From the NCBI GenBank assembly GCA_030077755.1, contig JAQJZZ010000008.1, positions 186,001 through 250,000 on the forward strand: DNA of 64,000 bases, given 5' to 3'. A program made the translations under genes and the position numbers. Each line of letters opens with the position of its first letter. The first letter of the stretch is position 1. The notes under the pieces are model-generated. The model searched no databases, was not told the DNA's origin, and was given only the letters and a program-made list of their open reading frames with translations. The DNA is from Filosporella fistucella. Lineage: Eukaryota; Ascomycota; Leotiomycetes; Helotiales. Of this stretch, positions 33,114 to 43,758 are shown one piece after another.

Positions 33114-33401
33114 TTATTGAATGACACCCTTATTGCCATTCATTATGTGAGGCGCATCAAAATGGAAAGGCTTCAAAGAACGATCGCAACTTGATACCAA
33201 TAAGTGTTCTTCCATGTGCCAGTATTCATTTCTCTGTTCTCTCTGAATAATGCCCTCGAGTTTCCATATCCTGAGCGAACCCTTGAAGTCGACGACGCCC
33301 CCTTCACATGGCCTATCCTGACGGGTACATGCATACGCCAACTTCCACGTTAGATAATGTGCGTGTGTTGCTGCTAAGGATACCGCTTGGGAAGACATCA
33401 T
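33114..33401 (-). CDS. Possible 95-aa protein
   Basis: The minus-strand frame starts MMSSQAVSLAATHAHYLTWK and contains LAYACTRQDRPCEGGVVDFK and GSLRIWKLEGIIQREQ. The composition is protein-like, with two Cys and several Trp/His, and the ATG pair lies in ordinary context. No homology is recognised. It is transcribed away from the MurQ-kinase gene end at 33664. Confidence 0.35.
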   Translation of the reverse strand: MMSSQAVSLAATHAHYLTWKLAYACTRQDRPCEGGVVDFKGSLRIWKLEGIIQREQRNEYWHMEEHLLVSSCDRSLKPFHFDAPHIMNGNKGVIQ

Positions 33402-33663
33402 GGCTAAAGTAATACAGTGGAAAGCGGTGAAAAGGGGTTGTGTAATACAAATTGTGAGTGGTCAATGTTGTGTAAATTGTAATAGAAGGATTTCCCCCGA
33501 AAGGTGAGTAAATTTTGTATTTACGGCTGTAGAGACTCAGAGAAAAGAAAGGGAAGTGATTAGGGAAACTTGGAAAGTGGGATTTCTATATAATAGTAAC
33601 TTCTGAGGAGGATATCTGTCTATACAACAAATAACTATAATTCAACTCCCAAACCGCATCGCT

Positions 33664-36024
33664 TCAAATCTCCCCCACCAAACACCTTGCCGCTTCTCCA
33701 ACTGTATCACAAACAGTCTCCACTCTCTTGAACGTCCTCCCTTTCTCTCCCAAGCCTTTCCTAATCATGCCCTGGTAAAGTCCACTTTGCATCAATCCAC
33801 CAGCAAGTACCAACATCGCCTCCCCGCCTCGTACCCCACTTACCTGAACGAGGTCTTGCAGGCACTTTATCAAGGAGTGGCTGCCTTTTTCCAATATATT
33901 CCTAGCTACTTCGCTCTCTGAACTGACATCAAGAACGATTCTCGCCACGCCAGCAATACGTTTCGTGATATCCTCCCCATCCTCTGTGCTGGCAGTTTGA
34001 CAGGGTGAGAGAATAGAGGATAGGAGATCGATTCCTTTCTCCACTCCCGAAGGACTCCAATCAATAGCAATACCAAAGTACTCCAATATCCTAACTGTCA
34101 AGATATCCATCTCATTGAGAGTGACGTTATTTAGGTCCTTCGTTTCGTTTTTTTGGAGCATATTCAGTATATCTACTCTGTCCAAGGCAAATCTAATAGC
34201 CTCTCTCCCGATCCAGAACCCGGATCCGTCATCGCCTAAGAGATGGCCCCATCCTCCTTTACGCGATATACGTTGATATTCGTTTCCCGTTCCTTCTCTC
34301 TCCAAATTCGAGTTTTTGATCAGGCGATAGTGCATACATACAGCCCCCGTGCCCGCCACAAGAACAAAAATTTCTTTTACATGGCAACCATCATTCGCTG
34401 CTAAGGCAGCAGCTGGACGGACTAACATCTCAATGTCATTTCCCACTTTCAAACTCAATCCATTTATTTTCCTCTTGAATAGATCTTCCATCGAAGTATT
34501 CAGAGCAAGTGTTTGAGTAGGTCGATCATACCCCGCTGTTCCTATCCATGTTTTTTCGAAATTGAATGATGATAGTGATTTCTGGTATGATGGGGGAAGA
34601 GCAGATATTGCATTGGTGATAGACAAGGAGATTTGGCGGATGGCGTGGTGTATTGGGAGTGTGGTTCTGCGCGGAAAAGTGATTAGTTTCTTTGAAAGAG
34701 GGACATTGTGAAGTGAGGGGTAGATACATGTTACAGCCTCCTGCATAGCCTCTTCCTTCTATTCCACTCTTACTCAGAATCAGGGCAGCTGTTTTACTCC
34801 CTCCCGCATCGATACAGAGAACGAATTTTTCATGTAAAATCTCCTGATCGTCGCCATTGGTAATCACATAATTTCCATTTTCATATGTTCTCTCCGTTGA
34901 TGAAAGCACTGTAGATAAAATACCTCCTGCCTTTTCTAATCTTTCCTTTGCTGACTGAGCCGTAATATTAAGAGAGAGAGCAGCAACTGCTATTTTGACA
35001 CTTCCTCCGCATTCTTGGGAAAGGGTATCTAGCTCTGCGTCTGTGAGTGAAGAGCTCAAAGGACATAAGTTACGGATGATGTTTCTCGCTCGTTGTTCGA
35101 GTTTGAGGTTTGTGGCTTTGAGGTCGATCATCTGATTCATTAGCGGTCGTCCATACATAAGAAGACGGAATTGCAACGCAGACATCTAGGGAAATACCAG
35201 CATCAAAACGGTTATAAAAAGACATACCATATTCCCAAAAGTCTTCCCAACTCTAATCATAACTCCGGTACTAATCATATTCAAAACCATCTTGGTCCCC
35301 GTCCCAGCCTTCATCCTAGTACTCCCTGTCACAACTTCGGGCCCCGTAACAATTTCTACCGTTTTATCCGCTTCCTTGCTCATCTCAGATGGGCTTACAC
35401 ATGCTATTCCAATCGTTAGACATCCTTTCTCTTTAGCTATCCTTAAGCTCTCAAGAACGTATGGGGTTCTTCCAGAAGCGGCGATTCCGATCAAGGTGTC
35501 GATTGAGGATAAGGGCGGGGAGAGACTTTGGAGGTCATTTTGTGCTGAGGAGAGAGAGTCTTCGGCACCTTCGAGGGCGGAACGGAGTGCGGTGTCACCG
35601 CCTGCTATGAAGGAGGGAAATTGTGAGGCGGAAACAGAATACGTTGGTGGGAGCTCAGAGGCGTCGAGGACGCCAAGACTGTAATGGTTTTAGGGAGTGT
35701 TTTTCAAATGACGCAGCAATTGATTTCGAGATAGATCTGAAAAAGGGAAGATTTCAAAGTTCGAGATAAGGAGAACAAGAGAATATACCGGCCACTGGTC
35801 CCAGCACCAACATATATCATTCTCCCACCTTTCCTTACCCTTTCCGCCACCAACTCAATCGTTTCAGCGATTACAGGTAAACATTTCTCTACTGCCTGTG
35901 CGACTGATTTATCCTCGCTATTGATGATGCGACATAATTCCAACGTATCAACTCTATCAATATCCTTGCTATTCTCATTCCGGTGTTCAGTCTGAAGGTG
36001 GGAGAGCTGGATTTGAGGTGCCAT
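33664..36024 (-). CDS. Fusion of MurNAc-6-phosphate etherase (MurQ) and BadF/NagK-type sugar kinase
   Basis: Model complement(join(33664..34666,34728..35131,35228..35678,35789..36024)), 697 residues, frame-true at every junction. Residues 1-300 are a MurQ/SIS domain: [80 protein letters not shown] and [19 protein letters not shown]. Glu87 (DASE) and Glu118 (EGAED) have the same 31-residue spacing as the catalytic Glu83/Glu114 of E. coli MurQ. Residues 330-697 are a BadF/BadG/BcrA-type kinase: phosphate motif CIDAGGSKT (Asp337), [26 protein letters not shown] and adenosine motif [13 protein letters not shown]. MurQ cleaves the lactyl ether of MurNAc-6-P to GlcNAc-6-P and D-lactate. Kinases of this family phosphorylate GlcNAc and, in MurK, also MurNAc. 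No targeting signal is seen, so it is probably cytosolic. It is divergent from the transporter at 36885. Confidence 0.92.
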
Positions 36025-36884
36025 GACTCCAATTGAGCCAGTTTGAATTCCGTCAAGGCTCAGAAGCTAGGTGTGTTGTGAGAAGCTGCACAATATTGAA
36101 GAGTGAGAAGAATTCATGATCATGTGATTCTATCTCAGGGGCGGGATGTCAGGAGGTTATCAACGGCCTTCAATGTCACTATCCCACTCTCCGCAAAGTG
36201 ATCGACAACGCCAAGCAGCCACTTCTTCGGAACGAGTCTTCCACTTTGCCTCTTTTCTACTAACTCCCCTTTGCTCCGTATCCTATTACTTATTTATTTC
36301 CCTTCTTCTGAGTATCTGACCACCACTATTGAAGGAAAGGCAATGTTACGTTACCAAGTTATCGTTTCAGTGTCTCACTCCCAACTTCCTTAATTCTAAC
36401 TTTTTGATACATGGGCCGGATTGGCATTAGAAATTAGAATAAGATTTGAACCTTATTTGAATTTTTATTTTGCTCTCAGGTACTGTCCCGTATGCTCGGA
36501 TTAAGGGATTCAGGGTTCGATTACTCGGGAACGTACTTCTGGAAGGTTAATGTTGTATGTGCTGTTAAGAGAACGAAAAAGAGGCAAAAAGTAGGTAAGT
36601 AACAGTAAAGCGGATGAGACGTCACTTTCTTAGTTAGATCTTGGCTTACCGAGAATATTAGGAGAGATAGGGAGCTTATCTACCGTGAATACGAGGTTAA
36701 TAACTAGATGATCATCACATCTACTTTACAACTTCCCAATATACAAACTTCAGCACAACTTTGACACCACTCCATATCCTCTTTTGAAAGATAACAACGT
36801 CTTTGAAAACCATCTTTCTGTTTCTGCAACCAATTACCAATACATCAAAGGAATCAACATCAACGAGCAAGATCGATAGTAAGG
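36025..36884. promoter_or_regulatory. Shared divergent promoter of etherase-kinase and transporter
   Basis: 860 bp with no coding signal lies between two divergent start codons. Pyrimidine-rich tracts flank both sides, as usual for fungal leaders. I could not identify a specific operator. Co-regulation of the two genes is inferred from the arrangement only. Confidence 0.55.
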
Positions 36885-38540
36885 ATGGCGAAAGACGATG
36901 CACAACCGGTTGAAATGCACCATATGGATGTCGAGGATGGCGCGCAGCCAAAGAGTCGAGTAAAAGAATTATATGCGCATCCATGGACCCAAATCATTCT
37001 GATCAGTATGATATGTTTCTGCTGTCCTGGTGTATGTCCCCCTTCCCAATATGCATCTCGATTCTCAGTGACCTCCTCCCCCCTCTATCTCAACTCTTTC
37101 TTATATCTGATCTCAAAATCTAATAAACCACAGATGTACAACGCACTGGGTGGCCTAGGTGGTTCCGGCCAAGTCGACCCTACAGTCGCAGCCAACGCAA
37201 ACGTAGCACTCCTTTCTGCCACCGCAGCAACAGCGCTCTTTGTCGTTGGTCCTCTGTTTGGATATGTTGGGCCCCGAATTACGTTCTTGCTGGGAGGTTG
37301 GACGTATGCGCTTTACAGCGGGTCATTGTTGAACTTCAATTGTATGTTGAATTTTCTTTTTCCTTACTATTCCTTGCCCTTAAGTTATCTTGAAATCAAT
37401 ATATATAATCAAATAAACGCTAATGGTATTCACAGATCATGACAATGGCTCCTTCGTCATCGCTTCAGGTGCTATCCTGGGTATCGGTGCTTCGATGCGT
37501 AAGTCCCCTCTCTATTCTCAAATTCCCAACCCAACCTAACGCATCTAGTATGGGTGGTCCAGGGCGCCATAATGACAACCTACGTATCCGAATCTCAAAA
37601 AGGCCGCGCCATAGCCGTCTTCTGGATAATTTTCAATCTCGGCGGGGGCGTCGGTTCCCTCGCTTCCTTCGGTCTAAACTATCATTCCAAGACCGCCACC
37701 GTCTCTGACAGCACCTACATCGCGCTCATGATCATCATGCTTTTCGGCTGGGTTCTCGGAGTGTTTATCTGTTCGCCTAAACGCATAAAATTAGCTCAGT
37801 TGCATGCAGTGGTGGAGAAAGAACATAGATCGTTTAAGGACACTGTGATGATGAGTGTAAAGACAGTAGCGAAGTGGAGGGTTGCATGCATGTTACCACT
37901 CTTCTTCTGCGCTAATGTGTTTTACTCTTATCAACAAAACGATGTTAATGGCCTTACATTTAATATCCGGACTCGATCCTTAAACGGGGCTTTATACTGG
38001 ATGGCTCAAATGTTCGGCGGTCTCCTCATTGGCGTTCTTTTGGATCTCCCATTTTTGACCAGAACTACGAGAGCAAAATTGGGATGGGCGGTGCTGTTCA
38101 GCACAGGAATGATAATCTGGGGCGGAGGCTACGCGTTTCAGAAATGGCAAGATAGACGACTAGCACAGGGTCACAAGCAAGATATAGACTACACGTCCGG
38201 GTCTCTCTCCACCGGGCCAATCTTTCTCTACATTTTCTACGGCGCATACGACGCGTTCTGGCAAGGTTTTTCATACTGGCTTATCGGCACGGAATCGAAT
38301 TCTACGGCTAGAGCAGCAGTGCTAGTAGGGGCGTATAAAACTTTCCAGGCGACGGGCGGAGCGATGGCGTGGAGGATCAATGCGTTGCATAAAAGTGGGA
38401 TGACGCAGTTGGGGATGAACTGGGGACTTTCGATGGGCGCGCTGGCGGTAGTCCTGCCGACTGTTTGGACGGTGAAGGAGACCACTGGGACCACGGATGT
38501 GGATGAGGAGAGGAGGGAGGGGAAGATCGTTGAGGAGTAA
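36885..38540 (+). CDS. UNC93-like major facilitator transporter
   Basis: Model join(36885..37031,37134..37341,37436..37498,37549..38540), 469 residues. The cytosolic N-terminus (MAKDDAQPVEMHHMDVEDG) precedes 10-12 membrane helices. UNC93-type signatures are WTQIILISMICFCCPGMYNA with LGGLGGSGQVDP, ANANVALLSATAATALFVVG, LGGWTYALYSGSLL, GAILGIGASMLWVVQGAIMT with TYVSESQKGRAIAVFW, and FGGLLIGVLLDLPFLTR. Fungal members are plasma-membrane transporters of mostly unknown substrate. The gene shares a promoter with the etherase-kinase gene and is followed on the same strand by a secreted amidase-like hydrolase, so import of a cell-wall sugar or muropeptide is a reasonable hypothesis. Confidence 0.88.
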
Positions 38541-39636
38541 AGAGGCGATGGTGGCTGCGAGGTGATGGGAGGGTTGGAGTTCTTTATGCGGACGACTTAG
38601 GAGCTTTCACCCCCAAGGGAACCTGCGGATGAAAAAAAGAGGTAAACTTCATGCCAGAGATGGAGAATTTGGCTGCGGAGAAGTTACCGCTTGCTCAAGA
38701 TAGATAAATGAAAACAAGTTTAACAGAAAAATGTAGAACCCTACTTCACCACCCTCTTTAATCTTTAATTTTTGGCATTGTTATGGCCTTGAGAAAAATG
38801 GGATATTTGCTCAAGGGGAATGGCACCTGCTAGATGCACATAGAGGATACTCTAGCAAAGAATCCGGAGATGAGAAATACAACCCGACCACCCGCCTCAA
38901 ACTCTTCCAGTAAACCCAGAAGCATGAATCCAGAAATAAAGTTATAAGAATATGATAGTACAATGGTGACACTTCAAGAAGATGAAAGAAATATATCGGA
39001 TGGCAAAGAAATGCGACACAGAATTAACTCCTTACACTTTCTTCCCACCTCCTCAGAATTTACCCAGTGACCTGTACAGAGGTATAGAAACCCTGTATCC
39101 CACAAACCCTTCAATTTCCCGGATTCCCTCGATTGACCTCCCAGCCTCAAAGGTCTCCGTCTCCCCCATTCCGTTATTCCATTTCTAAATCTCCCTCTTC
39201 CCCAAACTCGAAATCCCAAAACCAGATCCCCGGGCTTCCGACAAAACGTGCCCATGTCGGTCATCTCATCCATTTCACCTAACCAAGCAAGTCCAAGCGC
39301 TTACCGTTCTTCATCCAAAGTCCCTTTCTTGGCATGCCATCAGACGGGATGGGAGTCGAAGTGCGGGGCATGTGGTAATGTGACATGGCTAATATAGCTC
39401 CGGCTTATTTTGTGCTAAGGTACTCTGTACCATTTCGTACCTGATACCTCACGAAAGGGGCAAATCAAGAGTGGGATGATGGGCAAAAATTGGGTTGTTT
39501 GAGGAAGGTGAGATAAGTGATATTTCATCTCGTTGGAGGTCCAATATGTCATCCCATTCTTCCTCCGCCGTGTTGGTGGTTTAAAGATACGGATGTGAGC
39601 TGCAGCAGGGAATTTCAGTGGGATACGGTGTCAGAT
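38541..39636. other. Intergenic
   Basis: 3' flank of the transporter and promoter of the secreted hydrolase. No supported gene or repeat. Confidence 0.5.
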
Positions 39637-40953
39637 ATGTTCGTCGAAACGTTTTTCCCTTCAAAGGTCTTTCTCAGCCTCGTGGCAACGGGCTGTGCAT
39701 TTGCATCATCGCCAACCACACACGAGCTTGTTCTCCAATATGCCTCTCCGGAATCCGTTGGGATGCTTTCTAAGCCTCTTCACGATATGGTTGCAAACTT
39801 GACCGCGTATACACATCCAGCCAATTACAGCTCCTATTCCCACTACCTCATTCATCCCATTGAACCTGGATCAGCGACACTAGTGGGACGTAATTCCAGG
39901 ATTGTTTTGGCGTTTGCGGTTGGAAAGAGGAATCTATATGCAGATGTAAATGGTACATTCCTTCCAAAGCATCAGCAGGAAGATGCAACACTCGATACGG
40001 TGTATGATATGGCCAGCCTGACAAAATTATTCACTGCGGTAGCCGCGCTGCGACAAATTGATACTGGAAAGCTAGAGCTAAATGCTACGGTCGTATCGTA
40101 TATCCCGAATTTTGCGGTCAACGGGAAAGAGAATATCACTATTTTGCAGCTTTTGACACATACTAGTGGTTTCGATGCTGATCCAGTACCACCCCTCGGA
40201 AACTACTCCACATATGATGAGAGAATCAATGCCATAATAACCCAAAATATCATCAACTCTCCAGGAAGCACCTACCTTTACTCAGATCTGAACTTTATGA
40301 CTCTCTGGCAGGTTTTGGAGACGATCACCGGGTGTAAACTCGATGAACTCATTTATGATTACACCAAACCACTTGGAATGAAATCCACGTTTTTCAATCG
40401 TGGAAATATCGAAGGTCCACGAAATCGGTACTATCATAGAACGGCGACACAAGAATTTCAGATCGATGTTCTGGGACCAGATGAGCCTCAGCGTCCACAG
40501 CCTATTCGTGGAACTGTCCATGATGAAAATGCCTGGTTTGTCAATGGCGTTTCAGGGCATGCAGGCCTCTTCTCCACTGTTCCAGACACGGCCATCTTCT
40601 GCCAGATGATACTCAATAATGGAACATATGGTGGTCGTCGATATCTCTCCCAAGAAGTTGTAGATATGATTTTCACGAATTATAACACCAGGTTTCCTGG
40701 GAACGAACATGGTCTCGGTTTCGAATTGAATCAATATTATACTGCTGGACCGATGCGCAGTTTGTTGACAGCAAGCCATACTGGCTTTACGGGAACGACG
40801 TTGGTGATCGATAGGGGAAGTAACACTTTCTTCTTGCATTTTGCGAACCGAGTGCATCCCGATAGGAGGTGGAGCAGTAATAATATCGTCAGAGAGGCTG
40901 TCGGATACTGGGTTGCAAAGAGCTTAGGGAGGGATGTCGCATTTCCAACGTAA
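39637..40953 (+). CDS. Secreted beta-lactamase-fold serine hydrolase, AmiE/YbbE-like
   Basis: Single exon, 438 residues from the ATG at 39637, which begins a signal peptide (MFVETFFPSKVFLSLVATG, cleavage near AFA-SS). An in-frame ATG at 39517 would add 40 residues without signal character. Catalytic motifs of class C beta-lactamase-fold hydrolases are present: SLTK (Ser127, Lys130), YSD (Tyr215) and HTGFTGT (His381). The extra stretches ILQLLTHTSGFD, RGTVHDENAWFVNGVSGHAG, LFSTVPDTAIFCQMILN and FANRVHPDRRWS are typical of the bacterial AmiE/YbbE branch. B. subtilis AmiE is an N-acetylmuramoyl-L-alanine amidase encoded beside murQ. Eight or more NxS/T sites agree with secretion. An esterase role is the main alternative. 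Confidence 0.88.
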   Translation: MFVETFFPSKVFLSLVATGCAFASSPTTHELVLQYASPESVGMLSKPLHDMVANLTAYTHPANYSSYSHYLIHPIEPGSATLVGRNSRIVLAFAVGKRNLYADVNGTFLPKHQQEDATLDTVYDMASLTKLFTAVAALRQIDTGKLELNATVVSYIPNFAVNGKENITILQLLTHTSGFDADPVPPLGNYSTYDERINAIITQNIINSPGSTYLYSDLNFMTLWQVLETITGCKLDELIYDYTKPLGMKSTFFNRGNIEGPRNRYYHRTATQEFQIDVLGPDEPQRPQPIRGTVHDENAWFVNGVSGHAGLFSTVPDTAIFCQMILNNGTYGGRRYLSQEVVDMIFTNYNTRFPGNEHGLGFELNQYYTAGPMRSLLTASHTGFTGTTLVIDRGSNTFFLHFANRVHPDRRWSSNNIVREAVGYWVAKSLGRDVAFPT

Positions 40954-42720
40954 AGGAGGACTGAAAGTCTAATGGAAACGATAATTAGAAAAAGAATCTG
41001 TGGGAGAAACGAACCTTTTGTTGCCCAGCCATTGCCCCTAGTTGTTACACTCGCATTTTGAGCTGGCACCTCTCTCCTTACTCGCCCTCGAAGCCTCCGT
41101 CCGCGATACATATTTCTGGCGCTCCTAAGGCCTGAGATCGAATATTCGAGATCGTTGATGCGGCTTGGATGAATCGAGATGAAGTCGGCGATTGCGCGAA
41201 GTCCAGTCCAGTCGTTGTTCTAATGCGAAGCTTTTATGGTGCCATGTTACTCCTCCGACGCCCATCCACTAAATGTTTGCGCATATAATTTCAGAATCTC
41301 GTGTTTTCGTAGGGACTTTCAAGTATCCTCACTTCGAATCGCCTTTTCCCTCTTTATTGTCGCGAATGTAGTCTCATGCAGCGCCCCTGATATTTTTTTC
41401 TCCCAGCTGTGCAGTTCGTGGGTCGTGGCGTATTCGTTTGCGAGATTGTGTTTTCAATGTTTTCAATACGATCCAGTCACGCGTTCGATGATCTTGCAGT
41501 CGAAACCTGGGAGGTAGAGTTATCCATCTTCTCGCACTTCAACTTAGCCTATCTTCTTCCGTAAGGACTCGCAGGATCCATATTTTGAATTAAAATCTAT
41601 CTTGCCATTGTACTGTCGCGGTTGTAGTTTCTCATTTGGGTCCTAGAATTTCCATTCGTAAGATTCGTAGTGAGCTCCATTGCGCGTTCGGGTTTTCATT
41701 TCTGATTTCCTGCTCTCAAGAGAATTTCGTGGTCGCAAAACATCAGTCAGAGCTTCATATCGAGAGAATCGCGTTTTGCGAAAGTTGTGTGGGCGTTGAG
41801 TTGTTGCGTGTTTGGAGTTGGGTTGTTGAAATGGTGTTTATTTGAAGTTCCCAGATGGTATTTCTTTCAAGCTGGGGTGAGGTTCTGAAATTCATGGTGA
41901 AGCTGTAGACTAGTCCCACACTAGTCGACCTCGCCGTCGTGACCTCGTCGTCGCTACCTCGCCGTCGCTCTACCACTTCCGCAAATGCACCCTCTCTTGC
42001 AAATATTCACAACAACGTGCCGGACTCATGTCGTTTCAACTGATAATTAGTATAGAGTATCAGTAGAGCGACATATTTTAATTTGGGAAATTATCGAGCA
42101 ACTTTCAGAGGTCGAAAATGGACCAATCAGAGCGAGGCACTAAAAGTAATTAGAGATTTTTTCGACCTGCAACAAAACCCTGAAAACCGCATTATTCCAT
42201 ATAAGCTTAATTTAAGCTTAAAGAAGATACTTTAGGCCTGAGAGAGGCAGCTACCTATTCTGTGCTTACCAGATTTGGAAAGGAACCACAGCCTTGGTGA
42301 TTCTTCCATTGTGTCTCTCGTCACATAGCCATATTTTCACCTTTGTAAAGTTATTCTTGACATGCGAGCTTCAACTTGCAAGCCTTACCTACGACTCTCA
42401 TCTGTAACACTCTACTTTTAGTAAACATAGAAATATGGATATCTCATTGCAATCTACCGACTTCACACATCTCGCTCCCAATAGCTTACTACGACTCTCC
42501 ATCCTCTCTCCCTTGCCTTGCATCGAGTCCATGATTCAACCCTTCCAATCCACTTGCAACAATTTTACATTCGATATAGCTCACTCTGTCTCAACCTCGA
42601 CTTGAGGTTTATTGATAACTTGATAACAAATTACAATCCTCACGCGCGATGGTCAACTTGCGACATTCAGTGAAGGGTGGGAAGGGTCATTGCTATCTAT
42701 CGCAGGCAACGACGATACAT
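40954..42720. other. Long intergenic region with weak internal repeats
   Basis: Two loosely similar segments of about 250 bp follow each other (roughly 41270-41500 and 41530-41760). They share TTGTCGCGAATGTAGTCTCAT versus CTGTCGCGGTTGTAGTTTCTC-type stretches. Frames through them (41236-41517, 41636-41845) look fortuitous. No gene is supported. Confidence 0.4.
41925..41975. repeat. Short GC-rich tandem repeat
   Basis: Three imperfect 15-bp units of the form GACCTCGCCGTCGTG occur in tandem. Confidence 0.75.
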
Positions 42721-43758
42721 CTAGATCTCAAGCACGAGTTTTGTTCCGCTAACCCCTGCCTTCAACTCGTCGAGTCCTTTATTCAAGCCCTCTAGCCCAC
42801 CAGCAATAATCTTCACCCTTGGACTCGGCACGAATTCACCAGAGACCAACTTCTCTTTGAGCCACTTATTGAATACAAACGCAAAATGCGCATTCCTCTC
42901 TGCAGGGTCAGTCGCCACAGCCACGAAAGCGACTCTGAAACCCGCAGGTGCCTCGAAGTCAGCTGGCAAAGGAGGAGCCGATGCTAACTTCGCTTCGCCG
43001 CTTTCCTTCACCTGTTCCAGTATGTCCACACACTCATTCAGAGCACCTGCTACCGCCATGTATCCAATATTGATCGTCTCGCCTTCCTTCTTGGCCGCCT
43101 GTACGATCTGGTCCACCACATCTGCGTCGTGATAGTCGAAAGTATGCGTCGCGCCGAGAGTCTTCAGATATTCATGATGTGTTTTGCTGGCTGTTGCATA
43201 GACTGAGAATCCCATCAGCTTTGCGATCTGAATCACTGCACTTCCAACGCTGCTCGAGCCACCCCATACCAACAAGCCTTTCTTGTCAGCAGCCGGCACC
43301 TTTGTATCGAATGGCAGCCCAATAGAATACCATCCAGCAAAGGTGGTTTCCACAGCCATACCAAGTATCGCAGCTTCATTGTCGCTTAGGGTATCGGGTA
43401 TTGGACTCAGGTTGGCTGATGGCAAAAGGGCAAATTTCTGGAAAGCACCATAATCAGGTTTACCCGCTTTATATGCAGACATTGCGAAACCAGCTATCCT
43501 CTGGCCAGGTTTCAGATCTGGATTGGCGACCGAAGATCCAACAGATACGACCTTTCCAGCAATATCAGAACCGATAACTGCAGGATACTCGCCAACCATG
43601 AAACCGAAATCGCGAGAGTAGTAGTCGATGGGATTGAGAGCAATAGAACTGATTTCGACAAGGACTTCATCGGCACCTGGTTTTGGAGTTGGTCTCTGCA
43701 CAACCTCGAATTGAGAACCCTTTGAGGGAATGATTGCTGCGATATGTTGATTTGACAT
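42721..43758 (-). CDS. Zinc-independent MDR alcohol dehydrogenase/enoyl reductase-like protein
   Basis: Single exon. The ATG at 43758 (ccaagATGtca) gives 345 residues. The N-terminal GroES-like domain has VLVEISSIALNPIDYYSRD and AVIGSDIAGKVVSVG. The Rossmann domain has the nucleotide motif VWGGSSSVGSAVIQIAKLMG followed by YATAS, the NADP-type pattern of quinone and enoyl reductases. The zinc-binding Cys/His pairs of classical alcohol dehydrogenases are absent. Many fungal members act as stand-alone trans-enoyl reductases next to polyketide synthases, but no such cluster is here, so a general reductase is likelier. The same frame runs upstream to ATG 43902 and would add an Arg/Ser-rich leader (MRSIIQFTSIRRAIPFCLLI) that resembles a mitochondrial presequence. 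Confidence 0.88.
   Translation of the reverse strand: MSNQHIAAIIPSKGSQFEVVQRPTPKPGADEVLVEISSIALNPIDYYSRDFGFMVGEYPAVIGSDIAGKVVSVGSSVANPDLKPGQRIAGFAMSAYKAGKPDYGAFQKFALLPSANLSPIPDTLSDNEAAILGMAVETTFAGWYSIGLPFDTKVPAADKKGLLVWGGSSSVGSAVIQIAKLMGFSVYATASKTHHEYLKTLGATHTFDYHDADVVDQIVQAAKKEGETINIGYMAVAGALNECVDILEQVKESGEAKLASAPPLPADFEAPAGFRVAFVAVATDPAERNAHFAFVFNKWLKEKLVSGEFVPSPRVKIIAGGLEGLNKGLDELKAGVSGTKLVLEI

Noticed and set aside
36510..36540. GGTTCGATTACTC, resembling a tRNA T-loop
   Set aside because: No acceptor stem, anticodon arm or D-arm can be paired around it.
42721..43758. MDR reductase as a polyketide trans-enoyl reductase in a biosynthetic cluster
   Set aside because: No polyketide or peptide synthase, P450 or cluster regulator is present in the window.
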